From positions 23,091-87,090 of the forward strand of contig CAINND010000009.1 of NCBI GenBank assembly GCA_903851035.1: 64,000 bases of DNA, in the 5' to 3' direction. This stretch comes from an uncultured Acidobacteriota bacterium. Its GTDB lineage: Bacteria; Acidobacteriota; Terriglobia; Terriglobales; Acidobacteriaceae. How positions within the stretch are numbered: position 1 is the stretch's first letter; each line of letters starts with the position of its first letter. This document shows, in pieces, positions 16,567 to 25,274 of the stretch. The notes beneath the pieces are model-generated. The model was not told the DNA's origin, made no database searches, and saw nothing but the letters and a program-made list of their open reading frames with translations. The position numbers and the translations under genes are program-made.

Positions 16567-17892
16567 ATGAACCGACCGCGCCGCAACGTCTGGCAGATCT
16601 TCAACATGAGCTTCGGCTTCTTCGGCATCCAGATTGGCTGGAATCTGCAGATGGCCAACATGAGCGCCATCTACGAGTACCTGGGCGCCAAGGCCGATCA
16701 GATTCCCATCCTCTGGCTGGCCGCGCCGCTCACCGGACTGCTGGTGCAGCCGCTTATCGGCCATGCCAGCGACCACACCTGGGGACGCCTGGGACGCCGC
16801 CGTCCGTACTTTTTGGCCGGAGCCATCCTCAGCTCGATCGCGCTCATCCTGATGCCGCAATCCGGTGCCCTGTGGATGGCCGCCGGGCTGCTGTGGGTGC
16901 TCGACGCTTCCATCAACATCAGCATGGAGCCCTTCCGCGCATTCGTCGCCGACATGCTGCCGGACGAGCAGCGCACCAGCGGCTTCGCCATGCAGAGCCT
17001 GCTCATCGGCCTGGGCGCGGTGCTGGCCAACCTGCTGCCCTGGCTGCTGACAAACTACTTTCACCTGCGCACGGAGTCCACCGGCGCGCACGCCATTCCG
17101 CTCACCGTGCGCCTGTCTTTCTACATCGGCGCCGCAGCGTTTCTCTCGGCCGTGCTGTGGACGATCTTCACCACCCCGGAGTATCCGCCCGAGGATATGG
17201 AGGCCTTCCGCCGCCAGAAGGCCGAGGCCGCCCGCACCGGGTACTTTGAGCGCATCGCCAACTCGCTGGCGGAGATCACCACGGCCATGCGGCAGATGCC
17301 GCCCGTGATGCGGGATCTCGCGCTGGTGCAGTTGCCCACGTGGCTGGGTCTGTTCTGCATGTGGCTGTATTTTCCCGTGGCGGTGGCGCACAACGTCTTT
17401 GGCGCCGTGGATCAAAGCTCACCACAATTCACCCGCGGCGTGGAGTGGGCCGGGCTGTGCTTTGGCATGTACTCCGCCGTCTGCTTTGCTTTTTCTTTTG
17501 CGCTGCCCACGCTGGCGCGCGTGCTGGGCCGACGCAACACGCACAGCCTTTGCCTTGCGGTGGGCGCCGCCGGATTGATCTCCGTGGCTTTCATCCACCA
17601 GCCCGCGATGCTCTTTCTCTCCATGACGGGCGTGGGCGTGGCCTGGGCCAGCATTTTGTCCATGCCATATGCGGTGCTTTCCGCCAGCCTGCCGCAGGAG
17701 CGCACCGGCGTGTACATGGGCATCTTCAACTTCTTCATCGTGCTGCCGGAGATCGTCGCCTCGCTGTGCTTTGGTCCGGTGATGAGCCATCTGATGCACA
17801 ACAACCGCATGGCAGCGGTCGTCGCCGGAGGCTTCTTCCTGCTGCTGGCCGCAGCCATGATGCAGCGCGTGCGCAGCCAGGCGAAGGCTTAG
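16567..17892 (+). CDS. MFS sugar transporter (SLC45/GPH-like, probable maltose:H+ symporter)
   Basis: A 441-residue inner-membrane protein with about 12 membrane segments. Motifs such as GHASDHTWGRLGRRRPYFLA (loop 2-3) and the N-terminal FFGIQIGWNLQMANMSAIYE are typical of the SLC45-like sugar symporters found beside maltose genes in Caulobacter and Xanthomonas. Substrate is inferred from the neighbours malQ and the GH13 enzymes. The ATG at 16567 follows AGGGAA; the longer open frame from 16510 overlaps nothing but lacks family support. A short hairpin follows the stop. Confidence 0.9.
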   Translation: MNRPRRNVWQIFNMSFGFFGIQIGWNLQMANMSAIYEYLGAKADQIPILWLAAPLTGLLVQPLIGHASDHTWGRLGRRRPYFLAGAILSSIALILMPQSGALWMAAGLLWVLDASINISMEPFRAFVADMLPDEQRTSGFAMQSLLIGLGAVLANLLPWLLTNYFHLRTESTGAHAIPLTVRLSFYIGAAAFLSAVLWTIFTTPEYPPEDMEAFRRQKAEAARTGYFERIANSLAEITTAMRQMPPVMRDLALVQLPTWLGLFCMWLYFPVAVAHNVFGAVDQSSPQFTRGVEWAGLCFGMYSAVCFAFSFALPTLARVLGRRNTHSLCLAVGAAGLISVAFIHQPAMLFLSMTGVGVAWASILSMPYAVLSASLPQERTGVYMGIFNFFIVLPEIVASLCFGPVMSHLMHNNRMAAVVAGGFFLLLAAAMMQRVRSQAKA

Positions 17893-17922
17893 GTTTTTCT
17901 GCTTGAATGTATGACTGAGACG

Positions 17923-17946
17923 GGGCGCCGCGAGCGCCCTGTTTTA
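17923..17946 (+). terminator. Likely terminator between the MFS gene and the convergent regulator gene
   Basis: Six-base perfect arms (17923-17928 and 17934-17939) with loop CGCGA, followed by TGTTTTA. The arms are short, so the call is moderate. It lies between two convergent genes. Confidence 0.45.
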
Positions 17947-19230
17947 CTGGTCGGGATGCAGCGCGATGAGTGTGGTTTCCACCGGGACGCCGCGCGATAT
18001 CTTGACGCGCAGCAGGGCCTCAAAGGGCTTCAGCTCTTCCACTTTCTTCGCGTTGAGCTTACCCAACAACTCCTCCAGCGTCTCCTTGTGGCATAGGAAC
18101 TCCACCGCGCCCTGGGTGCCAAAGGTAGTGGTGCCGGCGATAATCAACACTAGTCTTGAGCTTTCCATCCCGCGCTTGTAGCCAATCACCGCATAGTCCT
18201 CCGCCAGGGCTTGGTCGGCGGGGCTGGCCAGCGACTGCAAGGGCTCACCCTGTTGCGGATTGATGGTGGCAATGGCCAGGTCGCCCTTGCGCGGGCCAAC
18301 CGCCACGCGCTGAAAGACGAAGTGGCTGGTGCTGGGAATATCGCGCAGCGTCAGATTCTCCGCCGGCGAGCCCAGGAAGATCAGGTTGTTCTGCTTCAGG
18401 TCGTCGAGTGAAAACAGGCTTCCGCGTTTGACCCGTAGCGTGGCGTGCAGGCGGGAGAAGACCTCGTCCAGCTCATGTACGGCCAACACCTCGCCCACGC
18501 CCGTGTAGTGATCAAAGACCTTGCCGGAGGCGGCATCCGTCGGCGTGGACGCGCTCGAGTAGCGCAGGCCGGTCTCCGGACGGCCAACAAAGGTCGCATT
18601 GCTGAATACCACCCAGGGCTCATTGGCCGGCGCCAGAAAAGATCCCCAGAAGAGCTGGATGGATGGTGGAACCTTGTCTGCGGCCGCAGCGGGTTGCGCA
18701 GTGGGCGCCGATCCTCTCCACAGCAACATGCCCAGGGTGGCAAGGGCCAGTGCCAGCAGCACGCTGAGCACAGGCACGGCATAGCGGGCCAGCCGGAGCC
18801 CGGCATCTACATTGGCCCCCTGTGGCGTGCGTTCGTGGTTGTGACCGTTGCCGTTGCCTTCCCCGGCAGCCTCCGCCTTGGCGCGGCGGGGATTCTCATG
18901 GAAGTGCAGGGTGTAGTTGCCCTTAGGCAGCTCTACCACGATGCGGTCTTCCGTGCCATCGCCTGCGTAGTAGGAGGCGAGCTTAGTGCGCAGGCGCCCG
19001 GCCTGCACGCGAATCACCGAGTCGAGCTGGGGGTCGAAGTCCTCCGAGCGGTGAAAGACCTCGGTGGCAATCTGGTACTCCTTGATGGTGGCGCCGGGGT
19101 GTTCCAGGGACTGCTCGGCCAGGTAACGCAGCAGCTTACACAACGACTCGGAGTTGTGAAGTACCTCACTCCTCGCCAAGCGCTCGACCTGTTCCAGTAC
19201 TGCCTCTCGACTGAGCACGACAGGTATCAT
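17944..19230 (-). CDS. Membrane-anchored winged-helix regulator (CadC-like layout)
   Basis: About 428 residues. The N-terminal cytoplasmic part has a helical segment (NSESLCKLLRYLAEQSLEHP) and then an OmpR-type winged-helix pattern: IKEYQIATEVFHRSEDFDPQ, DSVIRVQAGRLRTKLASYY and VVELPKGNYTLHF (residues 49-111). A linker rich in Gly and Asn leads to one membrane segment (about 149-171), then a 250-residue exported domain of unknown fold. This is the layout of CadC/ToxR-type one-component sensors. It is divergent from the TonB-dependent receptor and flanked by maltodextrin genes, so it probably controls them. The start is unclear: ATG at 19230, 19257 and 19365 are all in frame and none has a good ribosome binding site. 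Confidence 0.75.
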   Translation of the reverse strand: MIPVVLSREAVLEQVERLARSEVLHNSESLCKLLRYLAEQSLEHPGATIKEYQIATEVFHRSEDFDPQLDSVIRVQAGRLRTKLASYYAGDGTEDRIVVELPKGNYTLHFHENPRRAKAEAAGEGNGNGHNHERTPQGANVDAGLRLARYAVPVLSVLLALALATLGMLLWRGSAPTAQPAAAADKVPPSIQLFWGSFLAPANEPWVVFSNATFVGRPETGLRYSSASTPTDAASGKVFDHYTGVGEVLAVHELDEVFSRLHATLRVKRGSLFSLDDLKQNNLIFLGSPAENLTLRDIPSTSHFVFQRVAVGPRKGDLAIATINPQQGEPLQSLASPADQALAEDYAVIGYKRGMESSRLVLIIAGTTTFGTQGAVEFLCHKETLEELLGKLNAKKVEELKPFEALLRVKISRGVPVETTLIALHPDQ

Positions 19231-19617
19231 GTCACGGATGTAACGAAGATGAAACATTTTTTGCAAAGCATTGATAAAAAAGAGCTCTGCCAGGTTACTG
19301 TGACAAACCCGCCGAAACTTGTTTCTTTCCCTCCGCGGGATAAGACTCCGCAGTGGTTTTGTCATATCCAGTAGTGTTTTTTGTCCTCCGGACACGGTGT
19401 CCCATGCAGGCGCCAAACGGATGGCAAGCCCAGCCAGGGGGATTCGAAAGGTCTTTCTGGAAGGGAGTCAAAAGGTTCTTTGTTCAGGGTCGAGGTGCTT
19501 CCCGAAGCTGGAACGATGTTAGGACGGTAAAAGGATAAGACTATTCAAGTTCCGGTACACATTCTCCTCGATCGCTTTCTGTAACACTCGTTTTTGGACT
19601 TGATTCATGGAGGAACT
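19231..19617. other. 387-base intergenic region between regulator and receptor genes
   Basis: The region lies between divergent genes and would hold both promoters. It contains a palindrome GGACAC-G-GTGTCC (19390-19402). The 3' end has a clear GGAGGA before the receptor ATG. I see no hidden gene; an in-frame extension of the regulator runs to 19416 but is not supported. Confidence 0.5.
19390..19402. promoter_or_regulatory. Six-base palindrome, possible operator
   Basis: GGACAC and GTGTCC with a one-base centre form a perfect palindrome in the shared upstream region of the membrane-anchored regulator and the TonB-dependent receptor. It is short and could be chance. Confidence 0.25.
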
Positions 19618-22600
19618 ATGAAGCAGTTCGCCAAAATTTGTTTGCTGGTAGCGCTCGTGCTGCTGGTAACCGGCATTGCCGCCCTGGCGCAATCGGATTC
19701 GGCCCGCGTGGTCGGCACCGTGAGCGATCCTTCGGGCGCCGCAATTCCGGGCGCAACCGTCACCGTCACCAACCTGGGCACCAACCAGAAGATCACCACC
19801 CAGAGCCAGGCAGACGGCAATTTCGTTGTCACAGCTCTTAAGCCGGGCAATTACCGGGTCGAGGCCAAGAAGGAAGCCTTCAAGAGCGAAACCGCCAAGA
19901 TCAGCCTGGACATCGCCCAGGTGCAGCGCATCAACTTCAAGCTGCCGCTCGGCGCCGCCACGGAAACCATCAACGTGACCGATGAAGTGCCGATCGTGGA
20001 AACCTCCACCTCAACCCTCGGCGAAGTCATCCAGCCCCGGCAGATCTTGGATCTGGCGATCAACGGCAATAACTTCATCTCGCTGGCCACGCTGACACCG
20101 GGCGTGACCCGCGGCGCACCTGGCGATGAGGCCTCTGGCAGCTCCAGTCAGTCCGAGACCTGGCGTCACAATGAGAGCGGCGGCGGCGCGCTAAGCGTCA
20201 ATGGCCTCCGCCCGCAAGCTACGTCCAATGTCATGGACGGCGTCAGTAACCAGGAGTACTTCGTCAACACCGTCGTCATCTTTCCAGTGACGGAATCCAT
20301 CTCCGAATTCAAGGTGACCACCAGCACGGCGCCAGCCATGTATGGAGCGCCCTCGGTGATCGATGTCAGCACCATCAGTGGTGCCAACCAGGTTCATTTC
20401 CTGGGCGACTGGTTCCGTCGCGGCGGTGGCAACGCCAAGCCCTGGGGCAACCCTGACCCCGGCCCCTTTGCCCGCAACCAGTTCGGCGGCATCCTGAGCG
20501 GCCCGATCTGGAAGAACAAAGTCTTCGGCGCGTTGGACTACTACGGCTGGCGCCAGAAGAGCCCGCATCCGGATGGTCCGACCCACGTTCCCACCGCGCT
20601 GATGCGTGATGGTAACTTCACCGAGTTGCTGACTGGCGGTTCCACGATCGCCACCTCGCTGCCGTACTCCGGCCTGCCCGGCTGCGCGGCCGCCATGGCC
20701 ACAAACCCGACAGCCTTCAATGCCGGCATGGGCTACATCTTCAACCCGGCCAACTGCCTGCCCTTCGGTTGGGATGCCGTGAACCACGTCCCCGGCAGCC
20801 AGATCAACATCATCCCCACGGCCGGCCAGAACTCGGTCGGCATCAACTACCTGAAGGCCTTCCCGAATCCCAACATCGCTGGTGCCAACCCGGCGCTGTT
20901 GAACAACAACTTCCTGCCCAACCGGGAAGACATTAAGACGCTGGATCAGTACGAAGCCCGTTTGGACTTTGTGGCGACGAAGAAGGACACCTTCTTTGCC
21001 CGCTACACTGCCGAGCAGGACCTGCTGCAAACCACTGACCGACTCCGCGATAGCGGCCACGATCTGCCCTCGGGCTTCGGCTCCGGCATGAACCCGCAGC
21101 ATCCGCGTCATTTGGCCGTGGGCTATACCCACATCCTGAACAACAACATGGTTAACGAGTTCCGTTACGGATACAACCGTCCGTACTACGGCTATCAGCA
21201 GCCCGGCTTCGGTGTCCCCGAGGCGGCCAATCTCGGCATCCCCAACGCCAACACCAGCCCGCTGCTGGGCGGCATGGCGCTGATCGGCGGCTGGAAGGGT
21301 GAACTCGAGTACGTCGGCGATTACGGTCCGTACGTGGTTACTCAGAAGTACAACCAGTTTGCCGATACACTGAACTGGACGCGCAAGAATCACACCATGA
21401 AGTTCGGCGCCAGCCTCATCAAGAAGAACAGCGACTTCACCCAGGCCAACGTGGCCAAGGGCTACTTCTGGATTGACGACAACAACCTGCCGCAGTACTC
21501 CGGCTTCCCCGGCCAGTACGCCGGCTTCGGCACCTTTACCGGCAACGAAATCTCCGAGCTTGTGGGCGGCTTCATGGCGGCCTATCAGATCGGCGTTTTC
21601 AATGGCTATTACAACACCAAGAACTGGGAAGCCAGCGGCTTTGCCCAGGATGACTGGCGCGTCAACCGCAAGCTGACCATCAACTACGGCATCCGTTACG
21701 ACGTCTTCACATGGCCGTACGAAGCCAACAACAAGCAGTCGAATTTTGACCCCCTCAGCGGCACCTTGATTGTGGCCGGCACGCCCGGTTACAGCCGTTC
21801 GCTGGTCAGCACCCCGTTGATGAACTTCTCTCCGCGCTTGGGCTTTGCCTATGACGTGAAGGGCGACGGCAAGATGGTGGTACGCGGCGGCTACGGCGTC
21901 TACTACTGGCAGGAACGTGGTGGCGTGGGCACGCAGCTCTCCAACAACCCGGATTTCAACGGCAGCCAGACCTACTATGCCTGCCCGAATTATCCGAATT
22001 GCAGTACCGGCTATCGCGCAACGCTGAGCGGCATGGCGCCTTACGGTTCCAATAACCCGAACAGCTCGGTGGCAAACGGCGCTCTGCCGGTGGGCCAGAT
22101 TACCTTCGATCCGACGCAGTTGGCCGGTGCCAACGTGATTTACTACCGGCCCAACTCGCCGAATTCCAACGTGCAGCAGTGGAATGTGCAGGTTGAGCAC
22201 GCACTGGGCAAGAACACTTCGTTCAGCCTTGCCTACGTCGGCGCTCTGATGTCGCACCTCGCCACCAGCTTCAACGCCAATGGCGCCCAGATCTACTCGG
22301 GCTCGCATTGGTTCAACAACGTTGGCGCCATCAACGAGTACGCCATGGTGGGCGGCGGCAAGTACAACGGCCTGCAGGCTAATTTGAAGAGCAAGATGCA
22401 TCACGGCCTGCAGTACAACGTTTCCTACACCTGGTCGCATACGTTGGATAACGTCAGCGGTGCGCTCAGCAACGGCGCCAACCCGATCTGGATTGGCTCC
22501 GGTGGTGATCCCGTCCTGAAGTACAGCTACGGCAACAGCAACACGGACCAGCGTCAGGTGCTGGGTGGATCCATGATGTACGAGCTGCCCTTCGGCAAGG

Positions 22601-23064
22601 GCCGCCAGTACCTCAACAACATCCCCAAGGCCCTTGATTACGTCGTTGGCGGTTGGCAGTGGAACAACATTGTCACACTGGCCCGCGGCACACCGTGGAA
22701 TATCACCCTGAACGGCTTGCAGCCGGATTACAACGGCGGTTGCAGCCTGGGACGCAAGGGCGATTACTGGATCACCTGCCCGGCAGGCACATTCACCGCG
22801 GCGCCTGCCCTCACACCCGGCAACCTGGCCCGCAACTACTTCTATGGGCCGCCGACCCGCATGTGGGACACCTCCATCTTCAAGTCCTTCATGGTGTACA
22901 AGGTCAAGACGGAGATCCGGGCCAACCTGTTTAACGTACTCAACACTCCGCAGTTCGCTACGCCGAATGGCGAAGTGAGCAGCGGGTCGAGCTTCGGTCA
23001 GTTGAATACTCCGCTCAGTGAGAAGCAGCGTGAACTGGAGCTGATGCTTCGCATATCGTTCTAA
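19618..23064 (+). CDS. TonB-dependent receptor with carboxypeptidase-regulatory-like domain (Oar-like)
   Basis: An outer-membrane protein of 1148 residues. A signal peptide (to about residue 24, IAALAQ) is followed by a carboxypeptidase-regulatory-like beta domain (SDPSGAAIPGATVTVTNLG, residues about 30-110), a plug region (EVIQPRQILDLAINGNNFIS) and a large beta-barrel that ends in Phe (LMLRISF). The N-terminal domain and barrel motifs such as NYGIRYDVFTWPYE are those of Oar-like receptors abundant in acidobacteria. Placement among GH13, malQ and MFS genes suggests maltodextrin uptake, though no SusD partner is present. ATG at 19618 with GGAGGA. A near-ideal terminator follows. Confidence 0.93.
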   Translation: MKQFAKICLLVALVLLVTGIAALAQSDSARVVGTVSDPSGAAIPGATVTVTNLGTNQKITTQSQADGNFVVTALKPGNYRVEAKKEAFKSETAKISLDIAQVQRINFKLPLGAATETINVTDEVPIVETSTSTLGEVIQPRQILDLAINGNNFISLATLTPGVTRGAPGDEASGSSSQSETWRHNESGGGALSVNGLRPQATSNVMDGVSNQEYFVNTVVIFPVTESISEFKVTTSTAPAMYGAPSVIDVSTISGANQVHFLGDWFRRGGGNAKPWGNPDPGPFARNQFGGILSGPIWKNKVFGALDYYGWRQKSPHPDGPTHVPTALMRDGNFTELLTGGSTIATSLPYSGLPGCAAAMATNPTAFNAGMGYIFNPANCLPFGWDAVNHVPGSQINIIPTAGQNSVGINYLKAFPNPNIAGANPALLNNNFLPNREDIKTLDQYEARLDFVATKKDTFFARYTAEQDLLQTTDRLRDSGHDLPSGFGSGMNPQHPRHLAVGYTHILNNNMVNEFRYGYNRPYYGYQQPGFGVPEAANLGIPNANTSPLLGGMALIGGWKGELEYVGDYGPYVVTQKYNQFADTLNWTRKNHTMKFGASLIKKNSDFTQANVAKGYFWIDDNNLPQYSGFPGQYAGFGTFTGNEISELVGGFMAAYQIGVFNGYYNTKNWEASGFAQDDWRVNRKLTINYGIRYDVFTWPYEANNKQSNFDPLSGTLIVAGTPGYSRSLVSTPLMNFSPRLGFAYDVKGDGKMVVRGGYGVYYWQERGGVGTQLSNNPDFNGSQTYYACPNYPNCSTGYRATLSGMAPYGSNNPNSSVANGALPVGQITFDPTQLAGANVIYYRPNSPNSNVQQWNVQVEHALGKNTSFSLAYVGALMSHLATSFNANGAQIYSGSHWFNNVGAINEYAMVGGGKYNGLQANLKSKMHHGLQYNVSYTWSHTLDNVSGALSNGANPIWIGSGGDPVLKYSYGNSNTDQRQVLGGSMMYELPFGKGRQYLNNIPKALDYVVGGWQWNNIVTLARGTPWNITLNGLQPDYNGGCSLGRKGDYWITCPAGTFTAAPALTPGNLARNYFYGPPTRMWDTSIFKSFMVYKVKTEIRANLFNVLNTPQFATPNGEVSSGSSFGQLNTPLSEKQRELELMLRISF

Positions 23065-23079
23065 CCCTGAGGACAACCC

Positions 23080-23110
23080 GGGGGACAGGTTCGCCTGTCC
23101 CCCATTTTTT
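23080..23110 (+). terminator. Strong terminator of the TonB-dependent receptor gene
   Basis: Perfect ten-base arms (23080-23089, 23094-23103) closed by a TTCG tetraloop and followed by A and six T. It makes the next GH13 gene depend on its own promoter or on read-through. Confidence 0.95.
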
Positions 23111-23148
23111 AGCGCACTCATCACTATTCCCCGAGGCACGGCGTCACC

Positions 23149-24999
23149 ATGAAGCCCTCTCGTACCAGGCAGTACGCCATTTTTTCGCTTGTAATTCTAC
23201 TGTCACTGCTCTCCGCGGCTTGGGCCCAGCCGCCGGTCATCACCAAGGTGGAGCCGCCTAACTGGTGGGTGGGGCTGCCGCATGATCCGCTGCTGCTTTT
23301 GACGGGCGAAAACCTGGGCGCGGCCCAGATCGCCACGCACTATCCCGGCATGACCGTGCAGCGCGTGCAGGCCAGCGCCGATGGCCACTACCTCTTCGCC
23401 CGCGTGCATATCGACAAGACGGCGGCAGCCGGGCGCGCGCAGTTCAACGTGCGCTCCGCCAAAGGCGCGATCAAGGTAGACTGGCCGCTGGAAAAACGCG
23501 TCAAAGTGGCTGAGACCGGCAACGGCCTGCACACCGACGACATCCTCTACCTCATCATGCCGGACCGCTTCGCCAACGGCGACCCCACGAATGATGACCC
23601 TCCGCAGGCCACGGTGAAGCACGACCGCACGGCCCCCAAGGGCTACCACGGCGGAGACCTGAAGGGCATTGAGCAGCATCTCGATTATTTGCAGGAGCTG
23701 GGCGTGACCGCCGTGTGGCTCACGCCCTGGTGGAAGAACTCCAGCAACGCCAGCGACTATCACGGCTATCACGTGACTGACTTTTACGCCGTGGATGAGC
23801 ACTTAGGCACCCTGGGCGAGTTGCAGCGCTTCGTCACTGCCGCCCACGCGCGCGGCATCAAGGTGGTCAGCGACTACGTTGCCAACCACATTGGCCCCGA
23901 CCATCGCTGGGCCGACGATCCGCCAACGCCCACCTGGCTGCACGGCACCCGCGCCAATCATCTGGAACCGAAGTACGATTTCTGGCCGCTGGTGGACGTC
24001 CACTCCACGCCACGCGAGCGCCGTCCGGTCATCGAAGGCTGGTTTGCCGGCAAGTTGCCTGACCTGAATCCCGACGATCCGCTGCTGGAGGAGTACCTGG
24101 CGGATAACGCCATCTGGTGGATGGAGTCGGCACACTTCGACGCCTATCGCCTGGACACCTTCCCGTACTCCTCGCGCGAGTTCTGGGGACGCTGGCACCG
24201 CACACTGCGCCAGGTTTATCCCCGCGCCACCTCGGTGGGCGAGTGCTTTGACCTAAGCCCGGTGGTAACCAGCTACTTTGAAGGCGGGCGTAAGGTTCGC
24301 GGCGTGGATTCCGGCACAAACACGGTCTTCGACTTTCCGCTCTACGGCGGGCTACGTGCCGTGCTGGCGCACAATGAGCCGGTCGGCAAGCTGGTCAACA
24401 TCTTCCAGCACGACTATCTCTACCTGCATCCAGAGGGGCTGTACACCTTCTTTGGCAATCACGACCAGCCGCGGTTAATGAGCGAAAAAGGCGCGACCGT
24501 TGCCCGGTTGAAGGCGGCCTTCAGCCTGCTGCTCACGCTGCGCGGCATCCCCGGCATCTACTACGGCGATGAGATTGCCATGACCGGCGGCGACGACCCG
24601 GAGAACCGGCACGACTTTCCCGGCGGCTGGCCCCAGGACGCGCGCAGCGCCTTCACCCAGGGTGGCCGAACGGCCACCGAGCAGGAGGTCTTTGCCCACG
24701 TGCAGCAGCTCAACCGGCTGCACCGCCAGCATCGCGCCCTGCAGGATGGCCGGATGACCACCCTCGCCTACAGCGATACATCCTTTGCCTATCTGCGCAG
24801 CCACGGTTCTGACCGCCTGCTGGTGGTATTGAATGCCGCGGAAAAGGCGCAAACCATTGATGTGAGCAAGGTTGACACGCCGCTTGCAGACATTGCTTCG
24901 GCCGCACCCATGCTGGACGCAGGTCCCGTCACCGTGACGCCGGATAAGCTCACGGTGCAGGCGGCGCCCATGTCGGTTGCGATTTATAGCCTGAAGTAA
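23149..24999 (+). CDS. Exported GH13 cyclomaltodextrinase/neopullulanase-like enzyme
   Basis: A 616-residue GH13 enzyme with a signal peptide (residues 1-26, LLSAAWAQ) and an N-terminal beta domain of the cyclomaltodextrinase-N type (ITKVEPPNWWVGLPHDPLLL). The catalytic domain shows Asp336 in AYRLDTFPY, Glu365 in VGECFD and Asp439 in FGNHDQ; the first conserved region is SDYVANHIG. This layout is that of SusA-like neopullulanases, which cut maltooligosaccharides and cyclodextrins in the periplasm. It follows the TonB-dependent receptor but is separated by a terminator. Substrate preference between cyclodextrin and pullulan is not decided. Confidence 0.92.
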   Translation: MKPSRTRQYAIFSLVILLSLLSAAWAQPPVITKVEPPNWWVGLPHDPLLLLTGENLGAAQIATHYPGMTVQRVQASADGHYLFARVHIDKTAAAGRAQFNVRSAKGAIKVDWPLEKRVKVAETGNGLHTDDILYLIMPDRFANGDPTNDDPPQATVKHDRTAPKGYHGGDLKGIEQHLDYLQELGVTAVWLTPWWKNSSNASDYHGYHVTDFYAVDEHLGTLGELQRFVTAAHARGIKVVSDYVANHIGPDHRWADDPPTPTWLHGTRANHLEPKYDFWPLVDVHSTPRERRPVIEGWFAGKLPDLNPDDPLLEEYLADNAIWWMESAHFDAYRLDTFPYSSREFWGRWHRTLRQVYPRATSVGECFDLSPVVTSYFEGGRKVRGVDSGTNTVFDFPLYGGLRAVLAHNEPVGKLVNIFQHDYLYLHPEGLYTFFGNHDQPRLMSEKGATVARLKAAFSLLLTLRGIPGIYYGDEIAMTGGDDPENRHDFPGGWPQDARSAFTQGGRTATEQEVFAHVQQLNRLHRQHRALQDGRMTTLAYSDTSFAYLRSHGSDRLLVVLNAAEKAQTIDVSKVDTPLADIASAAPMLDAGPVTVTPDKLTVQAAPMSVAIYSLK

Positions 25000-25026
25000 C
25001 TCTTTCCGTCCCCCGGAAAGAAAAAG

Positions 25027-25063
25027 AGGCCGGTGTGCGTAGCTCCACGCACATCGGCCTTTT
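25027..25063 (+). terminator. Terminator after the neopullulanase-like gene
   Basis: Fourteen-base arms (25027-25040 and 25047-25060) with one mismatch around a six-base loop, followed by TTTCT. A smaller hairpin (25002-25020) precedes it. Confidence 0.8.
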
Positions 25064-25274
25064 CTAATTGCCAATGGTGCATCCCTGCCGGGTCGACTAT
25101 CATATTGGTGCAGTATTTGTTCCACCTTTTATTGGTAATCATAAGGCCCACGGAATCATCGTGGCCGCGGCGGCAAGGCATTCATGCCAGAGATTTCTGG
25201 CTTTGGTATTTCAAACGTTACTTCATCGACGTTGGCGCCACTTACAGGCTGGCCAACTTGTATCGGGATACGTC

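Noticed and set aside
20191..23139. Antisense open frame of 982 codons across the TonB-dependent receptor
   Set aside because: It is a shadow of the receptor gene; the translation has no domain and the plus-strand protein is a clear receptor.
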